64,000 bases of DNA, from the NCBI RefSeq assembly GCF_030272615.1, contig NC_081409.1, positions 24,995,406 through 25,059,405 on the forward strand. The letters run 5' to 3'. A program made the position numbers and the translations under genes. Position 1 is the stretch's first letter, and the number at the start of each line of letters is the position of its first letter. This DNA is from Cryptomeria japonica. Lineage: Eukaryota; Streptophyta; Pinopsida; Cupressales; Cupressaceae. Positions 37,461 through 48,105 of the stretch are shown here, piece by piece. The notes beneath the pieces are model-generated. The model saw only the letters and a list, made by a program, of their open reading frames with translations, was not told where the DNA came from and ran no database searches.

Positions 37461-38252
37461 TTGGAAAACGACCCTAAGACTTGGAAGCCCATTTTCCCTC
37501 CATTTCTGTCCCTTTACACGTTTTTTCATCTTCCAACATGATTTCTCGACTTCATCATCATTAGGTTTACAAATGATCAAGTGGGTATCTCTAAAATTAC
37601 CACCATAATCTCACACGTCTTCTCATCTTTTTGACCATATAAATTTTTCTATTTTTAGACAACATTAGCATAGTAAACTTTAATTTTCTTTATGAGTGCC
37701 TTGACAGTCCTCAGAGACATACATCTACCATTTTTTTAATAACTTTTGATATACTTGACCAAATTCAAAATAAATTACATATTATTATTCTACTCTAGAT
37801 TCTATATAATTTAAAAAAAAAAGTTTTCATTTTTTATTATTTTGATGCAAGTTATGCCCAACGCACGAACATGTACCAAATTTTCAGGATGCGGTCACTT
37901 CAAAAAATCATTAAAAAAAAAAACTCATTGAAAAATTACAAAAAAATACAAAACTTATAGATCTCAATCTTACCTATCATCCTACCAAAGGGTTTTTCAA
38001 AATACTAAATCTAATTATATATTTTGTGCAGTGCACGAAAATAGCTATGTTATGTTTTTCAGAAAAAATCAGGAATAGTTTTTCGTGCGAGAAAGGTTTG
38101 ACCCTTTTAATCTTATCCAATTTTAAAAAAATTTAGTAGTTTAGAAACTAGACTCAGAGTACTACAATTCTTATTCTTTTCTCAACTCCTATTTTTGAGT
38201 GCGTGACCTTTGAATATCTCTTTGAAGTTTAGGTTTACTTGTTTTCAGAAAA
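37461..38252. other. Subterminal non-coding part of the TIR element
   Basis: No gene. Read on the - strand, 37750-38252 resembles the corresponding stretch of the second copy (59410-59940): both have TTTTTTTTCTGAAA after the terminus, then CTAAACTTCAA, and further in ATGTAATTTATTT. Confidence 0.6.
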
Positions 38253-38307
38253 AAAAGTGGCCACTTATACCCCCCTTTTTGTTCACCATCTTGGTGCACT
38301 TACCCAT

Positions 38308-38528
38308 ATTAGGATTTGAAGAAGATCACACTCGTGGAACTTCATGTGTGACTGATCGATTGTGCTGTTTGGGTAATGCATTCCAAATAGATACAGTTGC
38401 ATACCATTTATCTGTCTTGATTAAATCCTTTTATCTTGATGGCATTAAATTAAAGTTATTTCTCTTCTATCTGGTATTGGTGGAGAAGAGGTTGCTTTGC
38501 ATCGACCTGGGATACATTTAACTTGTGT
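38308..38528 (+). pseudogene. DRM methyltransferase fragment, left hairpin arm (second piece)
   Basis: This resumes the DRM reading exactly where 28594 stops: LGFEEDHTRGTSCVTDRL, then GNAFQIDTVAYHLSVL, then FYLDGIKLK, then a motif-I region that reads LFSGIGGEEVALHR if one extra base is ignored. The 25-nt spacer 38529-38553 follows, and then the inverse arm. The motif order LGFP..HTRG, GN.FQ.DTVAYHLSVL, FSGIGG is that of DRM2-type enzymes. Confidence 0.88.
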
Positions 38529-38553
38529 ATGGATACATATTTACATAGATACA

Positions 38554-39785
38554 ACACAAGTTAAATGTATCCTAGGTCGATGCAAAGCAACCTCTTCTCT
38601 ACCAATACCAGATAGAAGAGAAAGTACTTTAATTTAATGCCATCATGATAAAAGGCTTTAATCAAGACAAACAAATGGTATGAAACTGTATCTATTTGGA
38701 ATGCATTACCCAAATAGCGCAATCGATCAGTCGCACATGAAGTTCCACAAGTGTGATCTTTTTCAAATCCTAATATGATTTCTATCTCGCCAACCTCTAG
38801 AGGATCCACCTGACCTAGCCCCACCCAAACCAAGTTCCATTCTTCGCACTTTTCAAGAATGTATTTCTGTTCACTATCTTGCAGTTTCCCTTGTGAATTT
38901 TCAATTATAGTGCAGAGTTCTTCACAAAGGACACCACCACATCGTCTATAGTCTATGCTTCAATTTTTTTCTTTGATCCCATGGAGGCCAATAGTCCTTT
39001 GTTTGAGGAAGTTCTTCGTGAATAGTCATGGGGGGGAGAGATAATGCTTGAAATCACCCTTCTATTGGGAGATTGTGTACATAACCTCTTGGTCTTCTGA
39101 AAGTTGAAAATTACTTCGAGTCCCCCAACTCTGGTTCCACACTATAGAAATTTTGGTTATTGCCTTCCAAATATCCTTCGGTGCAAAAGCATCATTCTCA
39201 TAATATAAAAAAGGTGCTCCTTGCATGAACACATTGATTTCCTCCAAGCGTGGCCCAATAGGTTTCGCAGGAACTCCAAAACCAGGTAGTCCCTCTGGAC
39301 ATAAATTAGAGATGTCACATCACACACTCCAGACATTGTTTGTTTGTATTGCATACTCTCTGTGTATTTATCACCCTTTAACATTTTCCTCTGCTTTTCT
39401 CCAAGTGCTCTCTTATAGGCAGCTGATGAGCTTGTTTCCTTGTCATTCAAGATAATGCATGCTTGCTTTCTTTTACAAAATTTACTTGCACATGAGTCTT
39501 CAGCTTGTATGTTCTTCTTCCGTACAGATATAAATTTTAATTCACGCTCAGATGATAATTAAATAAAATAAGCATTTGTAAAGAAAAGATTTAGTCATTC
39601 GATGTTACATATTATCTGACGGAAAGATCCTAGACAATTCTTGGAGAAAGGAAACATCATTGATAATCCTTTTTTGCAAATAACACTGAATCAAATAAAT
39701 AATAAATGTTTTATGCAATTTTTAAAAGTAGAACTCGTGCAATGCTTTCATGCACCGATGACAAAGCCATCTGACCCACATCATC
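38554..39785 (-). pseudogene. DRM methyltransferase fragment, right hairpin arm
   Basis: The uninterrupted inverse copy of the left arm. On the - strand it reads VPAKPIGPRLEEINVFMQGA near 39250, APFLYYEN, DIWKAITK near 39155, then (about 38.83 kb downward) VWVGLGQVDPLE, IILGFEKDHTCGTS, LGNAFQIDTVSYHL and a worn motif-I stretch. Continuity across 38773 shows what the left arm looked like before the TIR element landed. It is a gene fragment with frame breaks and has neither the first UBA part nor the motifs after I. With 27583-28594 and 38308-38528 it forms arms of about 1.23 kb around a 25-nt spacer. Confidence 0.88.
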
Positions 39786-39789
39786 TCTC

Positions 39790-40111
39790 ACCGTCGGAAT
39801 TCCGACAACAATTAAAGAAACATCCGACAAGGATACTGTATATCCGACGTCACTTCCATGTCGGACAGTCGTCAAGGAGCAAACATAGCATCCGTCGGAA
39901 TTCTGACGGTAATCCACCAAAATTTGTGGTCAGGGGAGAAAATATAGCCACCGTCGAAGGAGTTCATAACATCGTCGGACGTCTGACGCAAATGGCATCG
40001 TCAGGAAGACCAACGACGAGTTTTCGACGGTAAAATTGGTCGGAAGTCCGACATGGTATCGTCGGAATTTTGACAATTAGCCGTCAGAAATTAGGCCCAA
40101 ATGTACTAGTG
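39790..40111. repeat. Right terminal and subterminal repeats of the CACTA element
   Basis: About ten CCGTCGG / GTCCGAC words occur, several as palindromes: GTCGGAATTCCGAC near 39792, CCGTCGGAATTCTGACGG near 39893, GGTCGGAAGTCCGAC near 40040. The terminal repeat is at 40081-40111, followed by TCA. Confidence 0.88.
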
Positions 40112-40114
40112 TCA

Positions 40115-43005
40115 AGAAAACCACTTCTGCAAAACTCCCACTAAAACTAAATCAGTACGAAAAACCCAACAAACCTCACAACTGATATCAAAGGTGATCA
40201 GGGTCTGATACTAACTGAAAAGAAACCAGGTAGCGGAATACAACTTTCTACACTAAACTATCAGGAGTGTGAATGCAAAGATTTCTAAACCCTTTAACAA
40301 TTAGAGATTTATATGTACATCTAAATAAACATTAACAGATATTCAAAACAGAATAAACTCATAACACAACATATATGTGGGAAAACCCTTTTGGGAAAAA
40401 ACCCACACTCCAAACACTCAACTCAATTGTATTAATCAGCAACAACAACAGTTACAATACAATCTCAGAGCTATGCTCTTCAAGAGTCTTCTTATTACAA
40501 GATTCAGGAATAATTTTGGCAATCTAATGATGTCTCTCAAAATATTCAACCTCTCATACAAAATAAGCCAAGGCACCACATATTTATAAAGTTCAACACA
40601 AAGAGGAAGGCTCCCATGATTTCTAAGACCAACTTCAAAGCCTAAGAGGTAAGTTGTGTCATAAATAATATAATTACCATTATCCTGACATGTTGCACAT
40701 AGCAACTTTCAAAAGCACTAACACCTATCTCACACAACACAATTATCTTGCCAAATGCAATGCACGTTCAACATAGCAACTCCAATAACCAAGAATAGGC
40801 ACTTTCCTTACCTCACACCACTTGTCAAAAGTGAACTCCACCATAAATATTCGCTGCTCAAATACAACTCCAATCCATAATAGAAATACAAGTCAAGACT
40901 CTTTAGTCAACATAGGAAATTGCCAAATCAGTTTCCACTCCAAAATGGAAATATATTACATCTTCCCAAAATGTAGAATCTTTCAAGTGAGCACCAATTT
41001 CCTAAAAAGGGATTATACCATCTCATCGCTGCCATGTAGGATGCCATCTCACTAAGAGAACCCACAAAGTGAATGGCGACTTAAGAAATTAATAAATTAA
41101 AATATATCTACAAATTTAAATTTGAAAGTCTTGTTTTGCATTGCCTTCCAATGGCTACTTCCATTTGTATTTGATACCCACCTGCGAGTTTGTCTGCTGA
41201 GTTGGACATAAATTTGAGGCTCTTAATGTCTAAAGGGACTTTAATGAAGAATACTTCATTGGTGGCAACTCTTTAAAGTTTTTTCTAGCGCATGGCTCTG
41301 CTCCTAAAATTTGATGTTTTGTAAAGCCTTCCAACGACTATCTCTATTCAAACTTGACACCTCCCCGCAAGTTTGTCAGTTGAGTTGACGTTGCTAAGTT
41401 AGAGATTATCTAGCCCTTGTTGCCTCATTATAAGTAATTCTTGACAATTCACTTGCTTAGGCGAAGGAGTACTTTCTATAATGTTGGACGTCTGTTCATC
41501 AGATGGCAATTTGTCTGACATCATTAATTATCTTGGACTTACCGTGTTGCAAGAAGGATTGTTGTGATCTTAGCAATCTTTTAAAATATTCTCAAAATAG
41601 AATAAAGGACGCCATCATCATGAATCGATGAGCTTGCGTTGGCTTCGTGGCGAAATCTCAGGTTAAAACCGGATCTTTAGCATATGTTCCTCTGTCATCT
41701 TTTCTCTAGGTTTTTCTCTCAAGGTACTTTTCATTTATCATAGTTAGTAGACGAAGGTATGTCAGAAGTAGTTAATATTGCCATTATCGAGACAACTCCC
41801 AACTATTTTGTGCTTTTCTTGTAGCTTCCCTTCTCTTCGGCTTTCCTTTCCTGTCAAGTAAGTGTGGCCTTCTACTCTTTGGCGAAAATGGCAAAACCCT
41901 TTGCCTTTATAGTTAAAGTTTATCCCCACCCGACTTCTTGTTTTGGGGCAGATACTCCTGTTTCTTTGTCCTATCGGAACCGTCAAGTCTCTTTCAAGGA
42001 AATTTCGGATCAACATCTCAAAAGACTTATCTGCAATTCAGAGCCACTGGTAATTTTGGCAGTCAAAATGATTCTGGGGTATGGTCATTTGAGCAGACAG
42101 GAATACTTGAGGGATAATTCATTTCTCTTAAAGATTTGTTGCATTTTTGCTTGACAATCAGGTTCCTAAGACAGAAGTGTTGGCTCTGACCACACAATTG
42201 TTCGAAGCAGACATTTTGGTGGGTTTAGATTTTGTCCTCAAATATGCCATCCTTGATACTGGACCCCCTCGACCAAGGGATATGCTTATGCTTTCAGTTA
42301 TGGGGGAAACCATCAATTATTATCCGTTTCTTCTGGATCTCAAAGGTCCCGCACTCATGCAACATAGGGCTTTTATGGCAATGGCAATTAGGTTCCTCAA
42401 ATGGAAATTGTGGGGTGAAGATCCTGACAACCATGACAGGGAGGACAAATTTAGAGATTTTGCCAGGTTAAATGGTTTTCTCCCCCCAAAAGTTGAGCAT
42501 GAAGGGTCACCTGCAAGTGCAAGTGGAGATGGCAGTGATGCTTCCCAAGCAGGTAGGGATTGTGGGCACTCGGGTGCCTCTGGCAGAAGCAGGGGTCGTC
42601 CACGTGGAAGGGGTCGTGCTCAATAGGACTAAGCAATTATGAATTTCTTGCCGCTAGTTATGATTTTGAATTGTTTTTTGTAGAAAAGGAAAACTTCAAA
42701 GATGTTTTGATGTTGATATTATTAGACTTGTGGCAGTTAGATTGTCCTTTCAAAACTTTCGAAGATTTTAAGTTGGCTTTGTATAGTTATGAAACTCATT
42801 CTCGTTTTTCGCAGATGGATGAATTTGGATAGTTTGGGGAACTACTTCTATCTATTTTGAACATACAGATCTTAAGTTTCTGATACCTTTATGTATCTAG
42901 TTTTTAAATTTTAATACAAACTTCTTGGCTCTACCATTTACCAATCAAATTTTTTTTATTAAATAACCAATGTTAAGACTCCAAGATTGAGACATCTTAT
43001 TCCAA
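40115..43005 (-). mobile_element. Copia relic, right part (5' LTR and leader) with an insertion
   Basis: On the - strand this is an LTR beginning TGTTGGAATAAGATG at 43005 and ending near 40219. It is followed by TAGTATCAGACCCTGATC, like a Met-tRNA primer site, and a short leader that reaches the CACTA end. LTR identity is supported by the diverged copy at 54540-55310. The LTR is split by a 1.9-kb insertion (about 41095-42955). Its coding remainder is at 19430-20628. Confidence 0.72.
41095..42955. other. 1.9-kb insertion in the Copia LTR with unknown coding-like remnants
   Basis: Comparison with the LTR copy at 55255-55290 shows that the sequence between two ATTAAA-type words is extra here. 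Inside, 41864-42154 (96 codons) and 42147-42626 (159 codons) are open on the + strand. The second is long for this DNA, with a hydrophobic middle and an Arg/Gly-rich tail (SGASGRSRGRPRGRGRAQ). Two related 75-bp stretches lie near 41130 and 41310. I do not recognise the protein. It may belong to an unknown mobile element or be a captured gene. Confidence 0.5.
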
Positions 43006-43399
43006 CAAATATTGCAACCAAAAATGGGAGCATAATTTGTTTATAGAAAAATTGACCAATCCACATGATTCTTTGATTATTTAATTCCGCATAAATCTAA
43101 AACACATCCCAATAAATTCTAAAAACAAACACAGAATCCATATTCAAACTCGCAAATTATTAACAGCCCAGCCAGCCAGACTGCTTAAAATTATTGTATT
43201 CACCACGCCCAACATGTGCTATTGCCATTTCAATGAATGAATCAACAATTTTTACCATTCAGAGATTAATAATAGCGTATGAAACAATAATTTCTGTACT
43301 TGTGGTGATTGAAAACATCAAAACAAGTCTTTACAGAAGGTTTCTTTCTAACAGCGAAAAGAGTTAGGTCAAAATTTATTTGGATCTGGAGGTCTCAAG
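43006..43399. other. 5' flank of the ligase pseudogene
   Basis: No gene is seen. The stretch is AT-rich and does not resemble the promoter copies at 49 kb, whose counterpart may be the one at 15.9-16.5 kb. Confidence 0.45.
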
Positions 43400-46300
43400 A
43401 TGAATACCTGCAATACCAATTGCACCTACTACTGCAAACGAAAGCAAGTAACATTTCCACAGGATGAATTTCTTCACAGAATCACTCTGGAGAAATAGCT
43501 CTCATTGACTTTGCCACGGGAAAAAATCTCCTATCGCCAAGTATGGCAAAATGTGAGATCCTTAGCTGCGGGCTTATCACAGATGGGTGTCAAGAAAGGC
43601 GATGTAATTATCCTCGTTTCGCCCAACTCAGTTCACTTCCCCATGATCTCCATTGCCATCATGTCCATCGGTGCAATTGTCACCACAACCAATCCACTAA
43701 ACACTGAAAGAGAAATTGCAAAGCAGGCGACCGACTCAGAAGCCATACTAGCTTTTGTGACACCAGAACTAAGGAGCGAATTAGCCCACACCAATCTGCC
43801 ATTAGTTTTCATATCAACAAAAGATTATGTGTTTCCTTCAGATGTCCATCAGGCGACAAACTCCAAGAATGCGAGCATAAGGTCTTTAACAGAGCTTATG
43901 GCTTCAGACACCACCCATATGCCCAAAGTAAAAATCCATCAAGCCACTGGCGTCAGCAAAGGTGTGATTTCTACCCATAGAAATCTCATATACCTGGTGT
44001 GCGTTGTGCTGACACGTTTCAAAAAGCCTACTTATGTGTGCACTGTGCCCATGTTTCATATATACGGCTTTGGTGCCTTTGCTTGTGGGTCGCTTGCCTC
44101 AGGATCTACTACAGTTGTTCTGTCTAAGTTTGAGTTAAGTGATATGCTTGGTGCTGTTGAGAAGTATAGAGCGAACTATTTACCACTGGTGCCTCCAATT
44201 TTAGTAGCTCTGACAAAAACAGATATTTCCAGCAAGTATGATTTGGGGTCTTTGCATACTGTCCTCTGTGGAGGAGCCCCCTTGGGCAAAGAAGCTACTC
44301 AAGAATTTATTTCTCTGTTTCCCAACAGTGCACTATTGCAGGTGGGTACTTCCAATTATTTTTCTTTTCACTTGTTAAGTCGTTCTACATATTGTTAGTT
44401 CTAGACTTATCACCTCTACTTTCTAGAATTTTTGTAGGGGAAGCAGCAAGATACCCTGTTATTAAGCCTTCCACAGTCCATAACTACTTGCAGGTAGGTT
44501 TCCAAAAAAATCGATGACACTACATTACCCATCATCAGGACAAATAATGTGTTTGGATTGCAGAATCAAGCTCCTTATGTGTGCCATCTATGTCTCAGTT
44601 TTTTCAGAATTAATTCTTTCAAATATAAATGCATATCCATTGCAAGTTCATCCCTCAATGTAATTGCATATGCATTGCTAGTTCATCCTTTAATGCACTA
44701 ATTTATGTGCATAGTATTAGTGATTTTTAAATCAGTTTTCCCTGCATTGCTAGTTTCTAATTTATCACCTCCAACTTTCAGATTATTTTTTAGATTTATT
44801 CAAGTCTACATTTTGGATCACACAACACAGTCCATCATAGGGCTACACACACTAGAGTTACCTGTATAAAGATCTCTATTCTGGAATCTAAGGAAATTTT
44901 GTGTCTGATGATGGATCATTTAACGTTTTAAGAAATATGGATTCAGATAATACAAATGCACCTGCATCACCTACTTTTCTCCATATACAATATTAGCAAA
45001 ATGGCAGCTGTGTATGGTTTTAGGTTTTCTGTAATTACAACATAGGAATATTGGTAAAATGGGAGCTGTGTATAATTTTAGCTTTCTATAATTACAACAT
45101 AGGATTCTATTGTCTCATTGTTTAGGTAAAAGCTAACTATTGAGTTTGATCTTTGGGCACAATTTAAAGTTTCCGAGTAAAATGACTTGCATTCAGACTC
45201 CATAATATTCTATCCTCTGCCAGTCAAGCTTCAAACTAAAGACTAATTTGATTTAGTTGTGGATTTATATTTATACATAATTCATGTTCAAATTCCACAT
45301 GTCCACCAATGGTGTGGATTCACCTCTACAAGTAAAACGATCCCAATTCGATTCCCACGGTGCCCTGTTCTAAGAGAACTCTAGCTTTTTTCCGTGGATT
45401 TACATTTAAACCTACCTATTCAGTTCGAATTCCAAAATGGCCTCTTCTAAGCGAGAAGCTTATTCGTTTTGAGGGGATTCACCTTTAAACACCATCTTCT
45501 GTTCTAAGAGAGGGTTGATATGTTGGTATGGATTTACAATTATAAGATGATTCGAGTCTGGAATCTTCTGCTCCTCTATATTCTTGACTTATTCCAGTTT
45601 CTTATCACTTATTAGAAGGTGCACAAGTGACTTAACATTGTGTTCCCTTTGGATTAGTTTATTAATAATCTGTACCACTTTTGTATCAATTTGATGAAGA
45701 TCACTAGCTCCTGTGTTCATTTTGGATTAGGAAGCTTCTCATCAATACAATTAGACATACTTAGCAACAAATAGATATGAATAATGTAATTGAATCAACT
45801 TAAGTTGTGTTCATGTCTATCTATGTGAGATGTAAGGCTCTCAAATGATTATTTGAAAGTTCTGTTCTCCTCTGGCAGGGTTTTGCGATGACAGAAACAA
45901 CGGGAATGGGAGCATCTATGGACACCGTAGAGGAAAGCAGACACTATGGATCAGTTGGGATGATCGCCCCGAACATTGAGGCAAAGATTGTGGATCCTGA
46001 ATCTGGCATTGCTCTTCCTCCAAACCAAAGGGGACAGTTGTGGCTTCGTGGCCCATGTATCATGAAAGGTATGACTTTTTCTAGTCCTTTACTTTTGTCA
46101 AGCAGGTTATAAAATACAAGTAGATTGAATTAGAGCAATTATAGAGATTCAAATAGTGCAGAGAACAAGTTGTGTGAAAAATTTAAACAAACAATGGATG
46201 CAAAATCTGTTGGTCTCCTGCATATACTGCATTAAGCAGTTTAATCAAGTCAATCTTCTTTGGCTCCATCTCTTGATAGTGACTGAGGATAGGTAGGCAT

Positions 46301-48105
46301 GCTATTTGGAATTAATGCAGCTGACCCTAAACAAGGGTAGGTGTAGCTTGTCAGTCTTAAGTGAATTATGAGAGAAACCCTTGGTGTTGCTAAAAGCCTG
46401 ATAGTGCAATGTGGCAAGTATACTGAATATCAGTTGTAGCTAAAAGGAGAAAGTACCTTTCCTCAAAACAAAAAATTGATCAGCTAGGAAGTTTTCTAAG
46501 CATTCATCAAACTGGGGAATTCATTAAGGAATATGCAATCAAGCTTTTGGAATTGGTCAAGCACTGTCAAGCTAATAAGCAAGTTCTTGTAAGCTTGATA
46601 TCATGATATTCATATTAGAATTCAACTGCTTGATCTCTGAGTCAAATTAATTGATCTATAATTCGTGAGTAATGGTTCACATGAATTCATTTCCAATGAG
46701 AATGAATAGTCCATTTAACACTCATTGTATTTAGGTGATATTCACAAGAGCATTAGAACTTCTTGGAAGGTCACCTATCCTAGTACTATTCCAACCTAAG
46801 CATTCTCATGCTTAACCATTGAGTTTCCCCAAGATCAAGCCATCTTAAGTTGGAGACTACTGGATGGACGACCTCCCAGAAAGTCCCGATGCTTCACTCC
46901 TACAAATATCACCTAGATAAAATGAGTGCTCCCGATACTTCACCCCATGAACATCGCCTAGATAAAATAAGTGGTAAGTGGACCATTCATTCTCATGAAA
47001 GATAAGCTTGCATAAATAACTACTCATAAAATATAGATCAATGACTATACAATTGAATTCTGATATAAAAATCTTAATTTTAATACAGGGCAGAAATTAC
47101 CTCATACTTGTCAAAGCCAGATATCAATTTAATTCGAACACTGAGAATTGCGTCTTTTGAATACTGAAATGTTTTGCAGATGTGAATTCTGGATAAATAC
47201 AAAATATCATTTGCTATCATAGCCAAAGTTATCCATGAGAGTATGGTCATAATAATTATAACTCATGTCATTAAATGGCAGGCTACTTCAGCTCTGGACA
47301 AAAATGGCTGGCTGCATACGGGAGATATCTGTTATATCGATACTGAAGGCTATGTATTTGTAGTAGACAGGCTGAAAGAGCTAATAAAATACAAATCTTA
47401 TCAAGTATAAATTTGATCTGTTTAGCATCTTACATGTAGTGTGATTTTTCAGTTAGCTTGATTAACAAATTTTTATCTTATTCTAGTCTCATAAGATGAT
47501 TTAGCTTTACTCTACATCACATTGTAGATTGCTCCAGCTGAATTAGAAGCAATTCTACTTTCTCATGCTGAGATTGCTGATGCCGCGGTGATGCTCAATT
47601 ATAGGATTTAACTTTCTATAACACCTGGCTCTTGAAAATGAATTATTTGTTTATTTTTGAAACACTCTCTTCTATTCCAAGGATTCAAAACTTTTGAAGG
47701 CTTATATAAACACCAGTGTTCTCAAGGATAACATTATGTACTGTATGACATTGAAATTTGAAATTCTTATGCATGGATGCAGGTTTCCAGACAAATAAGC
47801 AGGCCAGGTTCCAATGGCATATGTAGTTAGGAAACAGGGCAGCACACTCTCTGAAGCTACTATAATTGAATTTGTTGCCAAACAGGTCATTTGCTCTTAA
47901 AATATTGTTTGTTTCATGCATTTGAATATTCAATCCTGCTTTCAAACTCTACTACTGGTATAAAATTCTATATAGTTATGTTTCATTGCAGGTTGCGCCC
48001 TACAAGAAAGTTAGAAGGGTGGCTTTTGTGAAAGGGATTCCAAAAACTGCAGTAGGAAAGATATTTAGAAAGGATTTGATTAAACTTTCAACATCAAAGC
48101 TCTGA
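43400..48105 (+). pseudogene. 4CL-like acyl-CoA ligase pseudogene, six exons
   Basis: The exon plan matches the intact neighbour: exon 1 43400-44341, then 45879-46068, 47282-47404, 47528-47595, 47783-47885 and 47992-48105. Conserved parts include [80 protein letters not shown] and a C-terminal SKL. It is dead. The start region has a stop and a frameshift near 43490. Eleven codons net are missing where the ATP-binding SSGTTG loop should be (near 43945). Exon 3 lacks its first codons, exon 4 has no GT donor, and exon 5 has an in-frame TAA. Intron 1 (about 1.5 kb) and intron 2 (about 1.2 kb) are longer than in the neighbour. The ordinary family role would be ATP-dependent CoA ligation of a carboxylic acid in peroxisomes. 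Confidence 0.9.
46696..46998. repeat. Inverted repeat containing 5S rRNA-derived sequence
   Basis: Inside intron 2 of the ligase pseudogene, 46758-46822 is like the 3' half of plant 5S rRNA on the - strand (AGGTCACC.ATCCTAGTACT, then a GCTTAAC word). 46850-46902 is like the same part on the + strand (GGATGG.CGACCTCCCAGAAAGTCC). The flanks mirror each other too (GAGAATGAATAGTCC against GGACCATTCATTCTC). 5S-bearing Cassandra-type terminal-repeat elements are the likeliest source, here as a foldback. Confidence 0.65.

Larger units (their letters stand above)
28595..38307. mobile_element. TIR DNA element of unrecognised family, 9.7 kb
   Basis: The left end reads TGGGTAAGTGCACCAAGATG followed by GTGAACAAAAA. 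The right end, reverse-complemented, begins with the same 31 bases. The DRM reading is split exactly at these ends (..EII before, LGFEEDHT after), and the undisturbed inverse copy at 38760-38790 is the empty site. The target repeat is TA, or ATAT if the TIR starts one base later. The interior has palindrome arrays near both ends, about 3 kb of GA-rich DNA and a Copia copy, with no transposase seen. A second copy begins at 59375. I cannot place the family; a 2-4-bp AT target repeat would allow Tc1/mariner-like or other groups. Confidence 0.75.
20632..40111. mobile_element. CACTA-type DNA transposon, 19.5 kb, non-autonomous
   Basis: The left end reads CACTAATACATTTGGCCTAA. The right end, reverse-complemented, reads CACTAGTACATTTGGGCCTA. 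The 3-bp target repeat TCA lies on both sides (20629-20631 and 40112-40114). Both ends carry subterminal palindromic words of the type GTCGGAATTCCGAC. These are the marks of the CACTA (En/Spm) superfamily. No TNP2-type transposase or TNPA is seen, so the copy would need help to move. Inside are a glucan phosphorylase exon, three DRM methyltransferase inverted repeats and a nested 9.7-kb TIR element. Flanking Copia pieces in one orientation show that the element landed in a Copia copy. The end-to-end reading assumes the two ends belong together, which the matching TCA supports. Confidence 0.82.

Noticed and set aside
38309-38773. A 465-bp palindromic MITE with TA target repeats inserted beside the DRM arm
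   Set aside because: Both halves encode DRM sequence that joins the flanking DRM reading without a gap on the - strand. The inserted piece is the 28595-38307 element, and the palindrome is the centre of the DRM hairpin.
42147-42626. Calling the RG-tailed frame a known RNA-binding protein
   Set aside because: Only the tail is RG-rich. No RRM, KH or other domain can be seen, so no function is assigned.
46758-46902. A functional 5S rRNA gene
   Set aside because: Only the 3' half is present in each orientation and internal control regions are incomplete.
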